Shown one piece after another: positions 47,966-59,921 of a stretch of DNA of 60,000 nucleotides; within the stretch, counting starts at the first letter, position 1; each line of letters starts with the position of its first letter. Source of the stretch: Owenia fusiformis (taxonomy: Eukaryota > Annelida > Polychaeta > Sabellida > Oweniidae); assembly GCA_903813345.2 (NCBI GenBank), contig CAIIXF020000006.1, forward strand, positions 17,056,348-17,116,347, given 5' to 3'. Under the pieces are notes generated by a model. The model did no database searches and had not been told where the DNA came from. It saw only the letters and a list, made by a program, of their open reading frames with translations. The position numbers and the translations under genes were made by a program.

Positions 47966-50900
47966 AGCCAATGAAATTGGAACATCTCTGGCGTCAACGA
48001 TTGTACTCTGATGTAATTAGTGGCCAGGTGTATCGGTTCGCCAGATGTTCCCTTCATTTCAACTGCTGGCCCCTCTTCTCTTTCCAGCGCATATATCATT
48101 CGAGACTTCCTCTCCTGTGCTGCAGGGACTGGCCGGTGTGAATTCTGGGAGCCTGTCTGGGTGGCTGCAATTTACCTAGATATTTGTTTTGTTTTTCAGG
48201 TCACTGAGCATTCTAGGCTTCATACTGTCCTGCCTTATTTTGATTTGCTTGCTAGTGGGTCGTTACTGCTCTCGGCCAAAGACCTGTTGGGGAAGGGCTC
48301 AACGCCTCGTCTACATAAGAGAGATACAGGCTAGTTTCTTTTAGAGTACATAGACATGAAGTGGTAAAGAAATAATTTAAGTTAGTCGATAAGTTGACTT
48401 AGTCGGGGGAAAAGAGACGTGTTCTTACATAATAATTTGGAGCTTTTCCACGGTGTCTGGCGTTTTATAAAAAAGGCAGGGGCTAGACACGTCAGTTCTA
48501 ATAAAGAAATTAGAACTGTCACTTTCTTAATTTTGTCTAAAAAGAATTGTTCGCCAGAGTTTGTTTGTTGGCAACAACTATCTTACCTTATTTGTTTGTA
48601 AAGCTATAGGTTATAATAAAATTTATCAGGATTAGAAAGTTCAATTTAATTAAATCAAGTTAGAAATCTAAGTTTAAAATTAATATGGTCATCAAATTCT
48701 AATCTAAAAACATACACGTCAAAATCACAATGGCGACATTGACCAATAAAAAACTCCTAAAGCAAAGTTATACCAACTTTCACAATGCGGCATTTACCCT
48801 AGCATATGAAAATCCTCAACAGTACTCATTTTTAAACCCAATTATCAATGGACTGGCATACATAAAACGCCCCTCGGACTCTTGTATTGGCGTGTTTGTC
48901 CAAGAAATAGACTGGCTCATGTCCACTTCAGTGAAACTCCTCATATTCTATATAGAGAATAACTGTATCTGAATCGTCACTGATGCTGATGCAAAGAAAC
49001 AAGAATATCCATTTATAAATATAGTTTAATCAAGAAAATAGGAAGGATTCACGATTTAAAATTAGTAAGTAAGAGACTTTGTGTCATGAAACTAAAAATG
49101 TAAGAACTATTCATATTAATTCAAGTGCTTGAACATATTAATTTGCATTAGGAAGGTATAAAAGAAAGAACGAAAAATCCACAAATCCATCTTTGCAAAA
49201 CAATGGAACAATTAAGTTGATTTATTTGTAGACAGGTTTCTTAATTTTTTGTTGTTGTCTAGTTCTTGACAGCTTTGATAGGAGAAATCAAGCTGTCATC
49301 GTCTTCTTAACCTTGCTTATTTGTCAGTCTAATTCTCTATATAATACTGAACCCCATTGGCGGGAAAGAACCTTATGATGCAGGTAGCATTCTTTTCAAC
49401 CATTCCTGGCAGCCGTCTTATTATTAATTCAGCCCTTTACCAGGCATCATCATTACATTATCTATATATATATCTTGGTTCAGTGCAGCCATTTGCCAGG
49501 CATTATTTTTCTTTATTACATTATATATGTAATGAAGAACCTTGTGATGCAGGTAGCATTCCATTTCAGACATTTCTTGTTAAAATCAATGTCCGTCGAA
49601 ATGGCCGTGCTCTGGTTCTTATTAGTTTTTGTTTCCCAAATATTGTCCGTCCTATGAGACCCAAATTAGATCCATGTAACGCCAAACCAGAATTAACCAC
49701 TACATAATATCATTTTCATTATATCATGCTGAAATCAGCGGAAATCTCATCTCTGTTGTTGTTTTGGTGGTAATGGAATGAATGGTCGTTATTTTAAAGT
49801 AATGAGAGTTCGCTATAAAGAAGAAGAGAAACGTAGAAAATAAGTAAAAAAAAAAAAAATATTTTCCTTTGGGTAAAACAACGACAAGACACGTAAACTA
49901 AAATTATATAATCAATTAGACTATGGTAAAATGATAAAAGACAATTATATATTTAAATAAAGGAAGTCTGTTGACACAAATTGCCTAATCCACATCATTT
50001 TTCACGCTACAATTATATATCTTAATTTATTGCAAGACTCAAACTCAGAACTCGCTCTCTAAGAACAGAATTAAAACATAACAACTCCTTTTGTATAATT
50101 CTATGCTGTGCTGAACCGGGCTCAGAACCTGGCTTTCACAGAAACTGAGTCGAGAGGTCCGAAGTCACTTCAGAAACCTTTGTTATTCCCTCCCTCTTGA
50201 TTAAACCAAATATTTATCTTTGAATCTTTCAAGATTCCTGGCGAAGTCCCAAGCTAGCCCATGTTGAAGGTGGTTTGATTTGTTCTTCATCTGTTTTCTA
50301 AGGCGACAACTTCTCCTCTCCTTAATTGATCTTGTTCTTGCCAGGCCTTGTTTGGTCCTCCGTACTTCAGCCATGGTTTGGAAAGTAGAACTGTGTATTT
50401 TTATAGATATCATGACAATGAAATTGCTATTATATATATCAATATCTAACGAGAGCTTTAATTTTAATTAATATAGGTATGTCAACCGAAGGACTGGTAA
50501 TCGCTAGGCCCTTATTTGTACCTGGTTTATTTCTATAACCAGTTTTTCTAAAAAGCCTAAACCACGCAAGGGCACTTGATTAAACCAAAGGTTAGCACAC
50601 TGTTTAAACAAATCTGACTGATCCATTGCAATAGCACATGGAATGACAGTGCGTCAGTGGTACTCTTGGACAGTCGTCAGAGTTCCAGTGTGTCCAGGAT
50701 ACCTAATCCTAAACATTATTCTCTTTATATATCCAACAACTCCTCGGTTAACAACACATCGGGGCTCTGGGTTTCAAGAGTATTTACTGACAACTCTCAT
50801 TGTTTGAGGCGATGATGGTGTTGACCAAATTGGTCATTAAATTGCAGAAATTGTTCCTCGTTTGTTTATTCTCCAAATTTTCTCATTTAATAAACAGCAA

Positions 50901-51796
50901 TAGTACTTAGAAGAAACTAGTATCAACACAATGATTGAATTGACGAAACATACCATCAAAGTGTGATCACAGGAAGCGTCACCAAATTCAGTAATATATC
51001 CTCTCATGATTCCGCAATATTCCTCGCACAACCTCAACAACTCCATACTTCTTAACATTATTATCATAAATGAACTGTGAACCGACATATATTAAAAATG
51101 TCCCTTGGCCGGTGTGAATACTGGGAGCCTGTCTGGGTGGCTGCAATTTACCTAGATATTTGTTTTTTTTTATTAATTAAAATTTCTTGATTTTAAAGAA
51201 AAAAATTTATAACATAAGAATACATATATATTAGCAAAAATACATACAATACAAGTACAGGAATACATTTAATTTTACTTCTTATAGAATATTACAAATT
51301 AGCTTTAACATATTAAAATCTATATTGAATTTATTTAGTAAAAATACACTATTGCAAGACAAAAGGTCTGATGAAACTTGTAGCCTTAAGTTAATTTAAA
51401 TTGTTGTTTAACCAAACCATATCATCAAGTGAGTATTTTGATAATTCAATCTTATCTTTGTAATCTACCTAGATACAATACGCTGTGTAATAAACCGTTT
51501 AAGTCGTCACCTCTTCACAGCAAGAGGATATATGTTTATTCACTAATTATCTATAAACCTAGTATTTAACAGCTAATCTAATCTACTTGCCTTCTTGGAC
51601 GCAAGCATATTTTCCACTAATTATTCGTACATTAAGGATTTAAATGAACAAACATATACATTAGTTTATGATTCGACCATATTCACGTTCTGTATTGTTG
51701 ACTTATTAATTGTTCTATAAATGTTGACGATCTCTGTCATTGTTCTTGCAATCCGTTGATTGCTTCTCTGACAAAATATCTTGGCATAGCCAATCG
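47966..51796. other. Mostly non-coding; possible small frames and a repeated 60-bp block
   Basis: A block reading GGCCGGTGTGAATTCTGGGA and TGGGTGGCTGCAATTTACCT occurs at about 48130-48190 and again at about 51108-51168. GATGCAGGTAGCATTC occurs at 49377 and 49546. A frame 48730-48972 starts with a fair context (CACAATGG) and encodes 80 residues without known motifs. A minus frame whose internal ATG lies at about 50371 encodes 57 highly basic residues (MAEVRRTKQGLARTRSIKER...). Neither is supported enough to call a gene. Confidence 0.35.
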
Positions 51797-52260
51797 TTAG
51801 AAGAACATCAGCCATGTCGTCTTCGGTAGCAGCTGGCTATGGTTCAGTGTTACACTGAGACCTAACCTGTCCATTACACTGGACGTCTTCTTAACTGTTT
51901 GTTTAACTTTAGTGTCTACCTTCTCTAGGATTTTCTCATTCCTAGACAAGAGTGCCTTCCTTTGAGTTTTGGACTGAAGGTATTCCCCATAAGTCCCTTT
52001 AGTGCACTTCACTGTTCCCTTGGGTTGTTTATTAGTATTGATTATTTTCAACCCCTCTGTCCATTCCTGGACGTCGTTCCATTGCACAACAGCTCATCGG
52101 ATGACAACACATTAGAACTCTGGGACACTTTTGGACTGAAGGTATTCCCCATAAGTTCCTTTAATACACTTCACTATTCCCTGAGTGTGATTATTGTTAT
52201 TGTTTTTTTTGCATCCTCTTGTCCACTCTACCGGGCACCTGTTGGTCCGGTCGACACTCA
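51797..52260 (-). pseudogene. Duplicated minus-strand coding segment, unidentified
   Basis: On the minus strand 51797-52087 reads an open, hydrophilic sequence including GTVKCTKGTYGEYLQSK and KALLSRNEKILEKVDTKVK. A second, more decayed copy about 170 bases upstream in the minus sense (52110-52260) includes PVEWTRGCKK and GIVKCIKGTYGEYLQSK. Retention of the same peptide in two diverged copies argues that it was once coding. I do not recognise the family. Confidence 0.4.
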
Positions 52261-52499
52261 GCCGCTGCGCCCCATATTTGGGGAATTATATATATTAACA
52301 CTAGTTCAACATAAATGAACAAATTACCATTTAACTTAAGTTATAACTAGTTCAAAGAAACATTATTTCAAGTACTTTATTTCAACAATTTCAATTTTAT
52401 TATTCATTACTACATAAATAATTGTATTCCATACCTACTAAGGTTCTAGGTAAATAACGAGCGGGAATATATACTGTATCTAGGGATCTATCACCGATG

Positions 52500-52680
52500 A
52501 GCGGGGCGGGATGGATACAGCCTGTATCCATCCCGGTCCCGCTCCTGAAAATTTTTTAAATTTTTTTTTCAAATTTTCAAAATTTTTTTCCAATTTTTTT
52601 TCAACATTTTTTTCAAATTTTCTTTTTCACATTTTTTTCACATTTTTTTCAAAATCTTTGGGAAATCTTGCAATCATTAA
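52500..52680. repeat. Palindrome and T-rich low-complexity tract
   Basis: GGGATGGATACAG and CTGTATCCATCCC form a tight inverted repeat at about 52508-52534, followed by about 110 bases of TTTTTCAAATTTT-type sequence. The 52511-52720 frame is an artefact of this tract. Confidence 0.6.
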
Positions 52681-52801
52681 GAACAAGAAAACGTGTACCG
52701 TATGTTTTGGAACTTTATAATAAGGTATGATGTACCTAAAACCTCAGTAGGTATAAAATACATCTGTTATGTACGGTCGGTTTTGAATACAGGATTTATC
52801 C

Positions 52802-53318
52802 CGCGGGAAATATGTGTATCTCCCTCGGTCCCTGCGGTCCCTCGGGAGATACACATATTTCCCTTGGGATAAACCCTGTATCCAAAACCTCCCAGTACAT
52901 AACCCTTATGTATTCATTGTGGTATGTAAGTATATGCCAAACTAATTAATCAGAATGGTGAATTGATATCATTAGTTATTAATGTATAAATCCTTATCAG
53001 AGTAGAATTTGTTGTCAGAGAGTTAATAAAGTTACTAACAACCAGATTCACCCTCTAGACTTAGACGCGGGAAATATGTGTATCTCCCTCGGTCCCTGCG
53101 GTCCCTCGGGAGATACACATATTTCCCTTGGGATAAACCCTGTATCCAAAACCTCCCAGTACATAACCCTTATGTATTCATTGTGGTATGTAAGTATATG
53201 CCAAACTAATTAATCAGAATGGTGAATTGATATCATTAGTTATTAATGTATAAATCCTTATCAGAGTAGAATTTGTTGTCAGAGAGTTAATAAAGTTACT
53301 AACAACCAGATTCACCCT
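52802..53318. repeat. 264-bp tandem duplication with 20-bp hairpin
   Basis: Two nearly identical copies start at 52802 and 53066 with CGCGGGAAATATGTG. Each opens with a perfect inverted repeat: GGGAAATATGTGTATCTCCC and its reverse complement, 19 bases apart. A diverged relative lies at 26296-26420. Confidence 0.9.
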
Positions 53319-54308
53319 TCTCTGATTTTCCTAAAGGCCAGTTCTAAAGTTGCTGGCAACGTGTTCGTTTTTATACTAACTTGTATAAATAGATCCCAAA
53401 GTCATCCTTTTCAGCTTTTCTTAAAGGCCGGTTCTAAAAGTTGCTACCAACTTTTATTTAAATATCTTGTTACACCCACATATGAATGTTGGTTCAAGCG
53501 GCCCATTAATGTGTATCGAAATATAAGTGACACAAAAAAATAAACTATTTTAAAACTACAAATTAAACATAAATGTAACATTTTAAATTCGAATTGAGAC
53601 AACTGATGCTTTGATCAGGTGATAAGTTTAGCCCAGAAAGTCATTAAATTTTATATAAGTAAAGTCTAGAGCCCCACAAAATGAGTGCACTGCACACCTC
53701 ATATCATATATTAATATCACATCTCATTCTTTGCCGGGGTCTTACATATTAACCCAGGTAGGGCACTGGGACCCATTTCAGTTAGATTTCAGATATCTTA
53801 GTTAAACAGCTGACCTCAGATAACCCCTCAGCCACACATGCGCAGTAGCAGTAATTTTGCACTTATCAGATTTACTTGCTACAGTGAAATTGTCTTCACC
53901 CAAATCAGTGCATGCTATTTGATGTTAATCCTCTCTTTATGCATTAACATGTTGATATTCGAATGAATTTGTGAGTGAAGATAATACTTTTGAAGTTAAA
54001 ACTGATTAATTATTTGGGTTGAAAATGGCACTGATAAGAAACTGTTAATATATCAAGTAATGGGTTTCATGACTGAACACCCAGAACCTAGTGACAAGAT
54101 TTATAGATTTTCTACATTTCTTAGAATTTGCCCTTATAAAAGTTTTCAAGTTTGGTATGGTTATAAAGAGAAAAGTCTTAGCTTCAATATGGTATCAAAA
54201 TCTCGAGGGCCATATTTTTATAACTCCAGTAATACCATTTGTAAGGAAACCACCCACACTCACTTTGAAGCTACTCTCAGATTCATTTCAGTCACACACT
54301 TTCTTATC
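53319..54308. other. Upstream region of the RAG1-like gene
   Basis: A short repeat of TTCTAAAG-TTGCT-ACAAC type occurs at 53340-53450. CACTGGGACCC at 53767 has the CAC start seen in CACTA/Chapaev/Transib termini and could be the left end of the transposon, but no matching inverse end was found downstream. From 54060 the reading frame is already open (83 residues before the preferred ATG). Confidence 0.35.
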
Positions 54309-56872
54309 ATGGATGCAATAATTAAGCACCTCAGCTCTCATACTAAAGCTTTGGAACAATTATGTAGACTTTGTATGGAAAAAGTGGTTTCATCAAAACA
54401 AAAGAACAAAAAAATAAGATATTTTTCTAATGTGAAAGCAGAAGTTGAAACATTCGTAGGAATTGAATTAAATGAAGGAGAAAACTATCCTGAAATTATT
54501 TGTATGGACTGCTATAGAAATTTCAAACTAAACAAAAATAGTCCAAGTTACACAAAAGAGAAGATATTATCTGTCCAAGAGGAGTGTAATAAAGAATATT
54601 TGGAGTCTGATTGCTCGATTTGCAAAAGTCATAAAGAGAATCAAGGAGGACTAAAAAAACGAAAGAGGCAATCAACAAGTTATGATATATGTACATCCAG
54701 CGAATCTGATTCTTCTCAACTTGAAGGTGTATCACCAATCAAATTACAAAGAACTAATTTAGATAGTACACCATTTGAATTGGAATTGAGTTGTGTAGCG
54801 CAATCAACACCCAAAAAGACTAACAATAGCACCCAAAGTACACCTGGAAAGAACAAACAATATGAAACTGCATATCAGATCACACAAAAAGACAAAACAG
54901 TACCCTTATCAAAAACTGAAGAAAGATTACTGACAAAACTAGTCAAGAGATCACTACATCAATCCAATGATGGTATCTTGAAGTGTAAAACAGGAGGAAA
55001 GGTAATTAGTAATGATTATACTCTTAATTAGTTTTTAAGTGTTTCTTAATTGAGCATTAGTATTAGTTCAAGTGTGTGAGATACTGAGATAGCCTAAGCA
55101 GATTGTACAACGTTGACACATGTTAGCTATGATGATTACAACTATTTGCAAGTAATTAGCATGAAATTTACTTTGTGAGATAACATTTATCAAATCCTAA
55201 ATCACAAGTGCAACATTATTACTTTCACTTTCAGCCCTTGCTGTTTGCAAAAATTATAAACGTCCAAAAATCAAGTGCTGAAGCTAAGTCACCTACTAAA
55301 AGGAAAAGAGCGAGAGTTGTAAATAAAATTAGATCCTTTACATCAGGTGGAGACGAAGTATCAATAGTCTGCCAGCATGCCCGTGAAGTGCAGATTCAAT
55401 CCAAAGCAAGAAAACACGAAATTGCAAGGAAGGCAGGATTTGCATCAAAGAAACTTCCCCCCAAATATTGCTTATCACTAAAATCTAGTGCAAGACTTTC
55501 GTGGTATCAAATGAAAGTCATTAAACGTTATTTGAAAAATGTTGGTGTGAAAAATTCCAGTGAAAGTAGTGAGCGAATCCTAAGGAATAAATTAATTGAT
55601 GAAACATTTAAGTCAGAGTATATAAAGTTCCATTGTAAAGACAAAAAAGCCCCCAAATCAAAATCTGGAATCATAAAAACCAAGAAGCCGATAGTCTATG
55701 TCAAGAATATAAAGAACACCATCATATCACGATTAAACAAGATGAAATCAAATAATATTCTAAACTGGAAAAATAAATCACTCCCCAATGATGAAATCCA
55801 TGTAAAAATAGGTGGAGACCACGGGGGTTCGTCCTTTAAAATGTCTTATCAAATATTAAATACTGATAAGCCAAATTCAAAAAAGAACTCTGTAGCTTTT
55901 TCATGTTTCAAAGCCAAGGATTTGAGAGAAAATTTGGAGATTGCGCTAAACCGATATACAGATCAGATCTCACGCCTGGATGGTTCCATTTGGGAGGGCA
56001 AGAGGATTAGAGTATTTCTCTTTGGGGATTATGCCTTCCAAGCTACGGCAATGGGCATAAGTGGGGCTAATGGGTGCCATCCATGCCTATGGTGTAACAT
56101 ATCAACGCATGACATCAATATATCTCTGAGCAAAAGAGGACCACAGCCAATAAGAACATTAGAAACACTAGATCGAGATTATAGAAAATTTGTGAAAAAT
56201 GGAAAGAAACACCAGGCAAAATTTTATAACAATGTGATAAACAAGCCAATATTAAGAGTTCCAGTTGAAAGAATTTGTCCTCCCTACCTCCACATTGTAT
56301 TAGGTGTTGTTAAAAAACACCATGACTTATTAGTGACAAGATGTCATAAATTAGATATTTATATCGCACGGGAAATAGCAAGGAAGGATCTTAAAATATC
56401 CCCAAGTTACACAAACACTACATATGGATCATACATCAGTACATTGAAAAGGGACTTTCAGTTAGAGAAAAAACTTTCAAAAATCACCAGTAATACTGAG
56501 AGGGAAATAATGAAACAACAATTAGAAGATATACGAAGCAAGAATGTCTTAGAGGAGGAATCAGGCCCGATTGCATATTCTCTAGATAGTGTCCTTAAAA
56601 GGCATAAAATTCATCGAGCAAAATACCATGGAAAAAGTTTCGTAGGGAACCACTGCCATAAATATTTGAAACCAATTGTCATAAACGATTTGTGCAATTC
56701 AGTGGTTTCAAAAACTGCTGAAATGGCAGATGGACTTCCTGAATCAGATCACATTATCAAGTCAGCTAGACGAATGTCAAACAAATTTAGGAAAATAAAC
56801 CAGTGTATCAGATGCTGGCACAGTTTTGCCGGAAGTTTGCAAGAAGTAACTTTTGGCAATGCAGTATGTTAG
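54309..56872 (+). CDS. RAG1-like transposase (N-RAG-TP/Chapaev-like), two exons
   Basis: Exon 1 is 54309-55001 (231 residues; the ATG has A at -3 and G at +4; an in-frame ATG at 54060 is the alternative). The intron is 55002-55234 (GTAATT...CACTTTCAG), phase 0 on both sides. Exon 2 runs from 55235 to a donor GTATGT at 56864 or to TAG at 56870. Exon 1 shows a RAG1-type N-terminal zinc region: CRLC (54363), ICMDCYRNF (54501) and CSICKS (54612), then a basic GLKKRKRQS as in RAG1. Exon 2 has DEIHVKIGGDHGG (first catalytic Asp about residue 426), FGDYAF (second Asp about 496) and CLWC exactly 19 residues later, the RAG1 D708-C727 spacing, then LHIVLGVV and GNHCHKYLK. It would cut and paste DNA in the nucleus. 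The frame has no stops or frameshifts. The His pair and third acidic residue are not found in these exons, so another exon or truncation is likely. Confidence 0.85.
55002..55234 (+). other. Intron of the RAG1-like gene
   Basis: 233 bases bounded by AAAG/GTAATT and TTACTTTCACTTTCAG/CC. The upstream frame stops within it at 55029, and the downstream frame has no ATG before coding similarity begins, so splicing is needed to join the two halves. The joint restores a T-G-G-x-P-L sequence that I recall as typical of related proteins. Confidence 0.8.
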
Positions 56873-58112
56873 AGTAACCTAGTAGGTGTAAGAAAATATA
56901 AGGTGATGGCCTTTAAAGTGGTAAAAACAATTTTCACGGCCGAATTGGACTTCAATTCCTGCGATTTCAGGGGGTACTATAAGACTATTTCATAACATAA
57001 AGGATATAGTTGCTATTGTTCTGCTTTCTACAGCACACATTACTAGTCCAAAGATGAATAATATCCTAAAGTTATAGGCCGATATCTGTATTAGTCTCAG
57101 AAATATTGCAATTAATAGGAAAAAAATACGCAATTTTAGTCATTTTTAAGTCTCACGTATCTTATATTTGTAGCTTCCAGCAAAAGATGGCAGCTTGAAA
57201 AGCTCAAAATTGTTTTCTAAAAACTAATTCAAGCTTTGTTTGATATTGTAATACAATTATAATAATGATAATGTGCTATTTATGATTTTTAATATGACTT
57301 TATAGTACCCTACCCCTGGAAAGTGGGCGTGGTCAATGTTATCATTTTGCAGCATACAATTAAAAACTTGTATTGATAGAAAGCAAATCAATGCATATAA
57401 AACATCTTCACTTGTTACTTCACAATGTAATTCATTTATTATTAAAATATAGGACTCTACATATTTTATATATACAATTTCAATTTTGTACAATGTATCA
57501 TAATGAAATCTAATAGACTGTTTCAATTTACAAACTTTTTCTCGGATCACCCTTACCTTTTGACAAAATGATCTACTATATGACCAATAGCCACAAAAAA
57601 TAGCAGAACTGATCAACGTTTAAACCCCCCCCCCCCCCCTTACCCCTATGTATGTTTTGTATGGGGTCCGCCACAATGCAACAAGTCCATTTTCAGTGCT
57701 TACTATCACATGGAATATAAGTCACAATGTTTCCACAATATCTGGGCAATGAGATAGTGCCATTAAGAATATGTATGCCCAGATTGAAGATCATGGTGTA
57801 AATGCTTGCCGATCTATCTAGATCAAGTATTCATATCTGCATGGACTCTTAAAAAAACCAAAAGACACAAAATGCAGTCAGATATCGCGAAAAAATGTGA
57901 CAAAATGCACTATTCAGAACAATTTATCTCTTAAATTTTACTTTTATTTACCCATAATTTCTGATTCTGCCTCTACTTAGTAATACCAATAATACATATG
58001 AGTAGACTTAAGGTCATAGTAAATGTAGTTACAGATTTATTAGCATCTAAAAATGGGAGAAGCAGTGTAGCAAGTGCAATTTTCACCTATAATTCATAAT
58101 ATTAAACTGCAG
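56873..58112. other. Possible second intron of the RAG1-like gene
   Basis: No coding segment with the expected P-K-x-H-x-L-E motif was found. A poly-C tract lies at about 57625. If the donor at 56864 pairs with the acceptor at 58112 the intron is 1,249 bases, phase 0 at both ends. Confidence 0.35.
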
Positions 58113-58299
58113 CTTTCAGGATTTTCTTCTCTAAAACAAGAATTCCGTGAGACCCCAAAGACAGGATTCCATATCACTGTACCACCAAATATATATAAGA
58201 GTAGTTTCAGGAGGTTATATCAAATAATCATTGAACCATTGACACCTAAAAATATGCAAAATACAGTCAGAAATGGGGAAATTGTGATTGTGAAAAAAT
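58113..58299 (+). CDS. Candidate internal exon, unidentified
   Basis: 187 open bases between an acceptor (AAACTGCAG) and a good donor (GTATGT at 58300). It encodes SLKQEFRETPKTGFHITVPP and further polar residues. It starts in phase 0 and ends in phase 1. It could continue the RAG1-like gene or be part of a separate downstream gene. It does not resemble the C-terminal piece at 42.6 kb. Family unknown. Confidence 0.35.
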
Positions 58300-58422
58300 G
58301 TATGTATTCTTAACAATTTTTTAACTAAACTGTATTTTATTTAGAACTGAAACTTGAAGTGCTTACTAGGAGTTACATCTAGTTATTATTTATTAAGTGA
58401 CTTCAGCATCCAGATTGATATA

Positions 58423-59352
58423 ATATAGGAATATCCTATGGTTTTGAAAAAATATCATTTATATCCATGAGTGGATATTGATATTTTCATGAGTGAGCGC
58501 AGCGAGTGGGTGAAAATATTTGTATCCATGAGTGGATATAATTGATATTTTTGAGAAAAAAAATTTATCCCATGGGAAATCATCATCAGCGAAAAAATGT
58601 GAAAAATATAATTCGAGAAAAAATTTGAAAAAATAATTGAAAAAAAATTGTGAAAAAATGTTGAAATTTTTTTTTAATATTTTTGAAAATAATTAAAAAA
58701 TGTAAAAAGAAATTTTTTTTTGAAAAAATTCGAAACCATGGAATATCACTTTTCAAACCACCGAATATCACTTTTTAAGACGTGATATTCGATAGTTTAA
58801 AAGTGATATTCGATGGTTTGTGAATTTTTTGCTAAAATATTATAACTTGATCCACATATCAAATATATCTTCATGTGATATTCGATCTATATCCTTGCAA
58901 CCATGGGATTATCACTGTTATTCCATAGTTAGCATGATATTCATAGGATAACATGTGAAAATAAAAACGGTATTTTTGTAATCAGTGGTAAAATATGATA
59001 TTTTTGACAAATTTTCACTTAACCATAGCATACGGTTTTTTAGCCATGACATACGGCGCCGTATGCGATGGTTTATGGATTTTTGCTACTTCAGACTCAA
59101 AACGAGGCTAAGTGTCATTATCGCCGGATCATTTGGAAAATTCGAATTAAATCACTTAATTTCCGACGATTCTGATGATGACTTTAACTATGGAATAAAA
59201 AGAACAACCTATGATTTACTCGTGATATGATTTTAATCCACTCATGGATATTGATATCTGCACTCTCTTGCCACGCTCGCTCGTGCAGATGATCATATCC
59301 ATTCGTGGATAAAAATCATATCACTCATAAATCATAGGATATCCTATATATA
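58423..59352. mobile_element. MITE-like element with inverted ends, AT-rich interior
   Basis: The left end ATAGGAATATCCTATGG with ATATCCATGAGTGGAT, and the right end ATCCATTCGTGGAT with ATAGGATATCCTAT, are inverse copies over about 55 bases at roughly 80 percent. Near each end are GAGTGAGCGCAGCGAGTG-like or GCTCGCTCGTGCAGA sequences. The interior is A/T homopolymer-rich with several GTGATATTCGAT words. No transposase is present. It lies within the possible intron between 58299 and 59922. Confidence 0.6.
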
Positions 59353-59921
59353 TGCTTAAGACCAAAAAAACCTATAAAGAATGTTATTATTGAATACTGA
59401 GAATACATTGTTTTTACATTACGGAGCTTTATTTCTACCTGAAAGCATTTTGGAACATATCTCTTGCTTAAATATTTCATGCAATGTTACTTTCAAAAAC
59501 TTTCTTAGAACAATTAGACCATCCTATACTTTCACATGTTATTCTCCATTTCGTTTTTAAAAATTGTGGGAGCTTTAAACTCTAGAAGAGCTTAATTACC
59601 AATTATACCATGCACCCTCTTTGCCCTCCGTCGCATTTTTCTTAGAATGGCCAGGCGTATTTCAAATTGAAGAGTAAAGTCAGTTAAAGTGATATATAGC
59701 TGTATATAACAACTTTCACTTGATACTGTGATGTCAAGCTTAAGCATTCAAACAGTGTATTTTGTCCCAAGATACAATAAAGTACTGATTTCATTTATTT
59801 ATCAATTCAGATGCCTTGGAATTAAAGTAAACACTTGGTATATATTACCAATATTATTTTTACCTATTATTGGTGGTACAATGACCAGGTTTCCTTTAAT
59901 GTCTTTGGTCTTACTGTGCAG
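59353..59921. other. Non-coding, possible intron
   Basis: Nothing recognisable. It ends in a pyrimidine-rich stretch and CTTACTGTGCAG at 59921, a good splice acceptor. Confidence 0.4.

Noticed and set aside
52511-52720. Phe/Ser-rich frame
   Set aside because: Product of a poly-T/AAATTTT low-complexity tract.
55208-55234. Start of an independent second protein at the beginning of the exon 2 open frame
   Set aside because: The frame opens with GTG, not ATG, and its first residues coincide with a polypyrimidine tract and acceptor; it is intron sequence.
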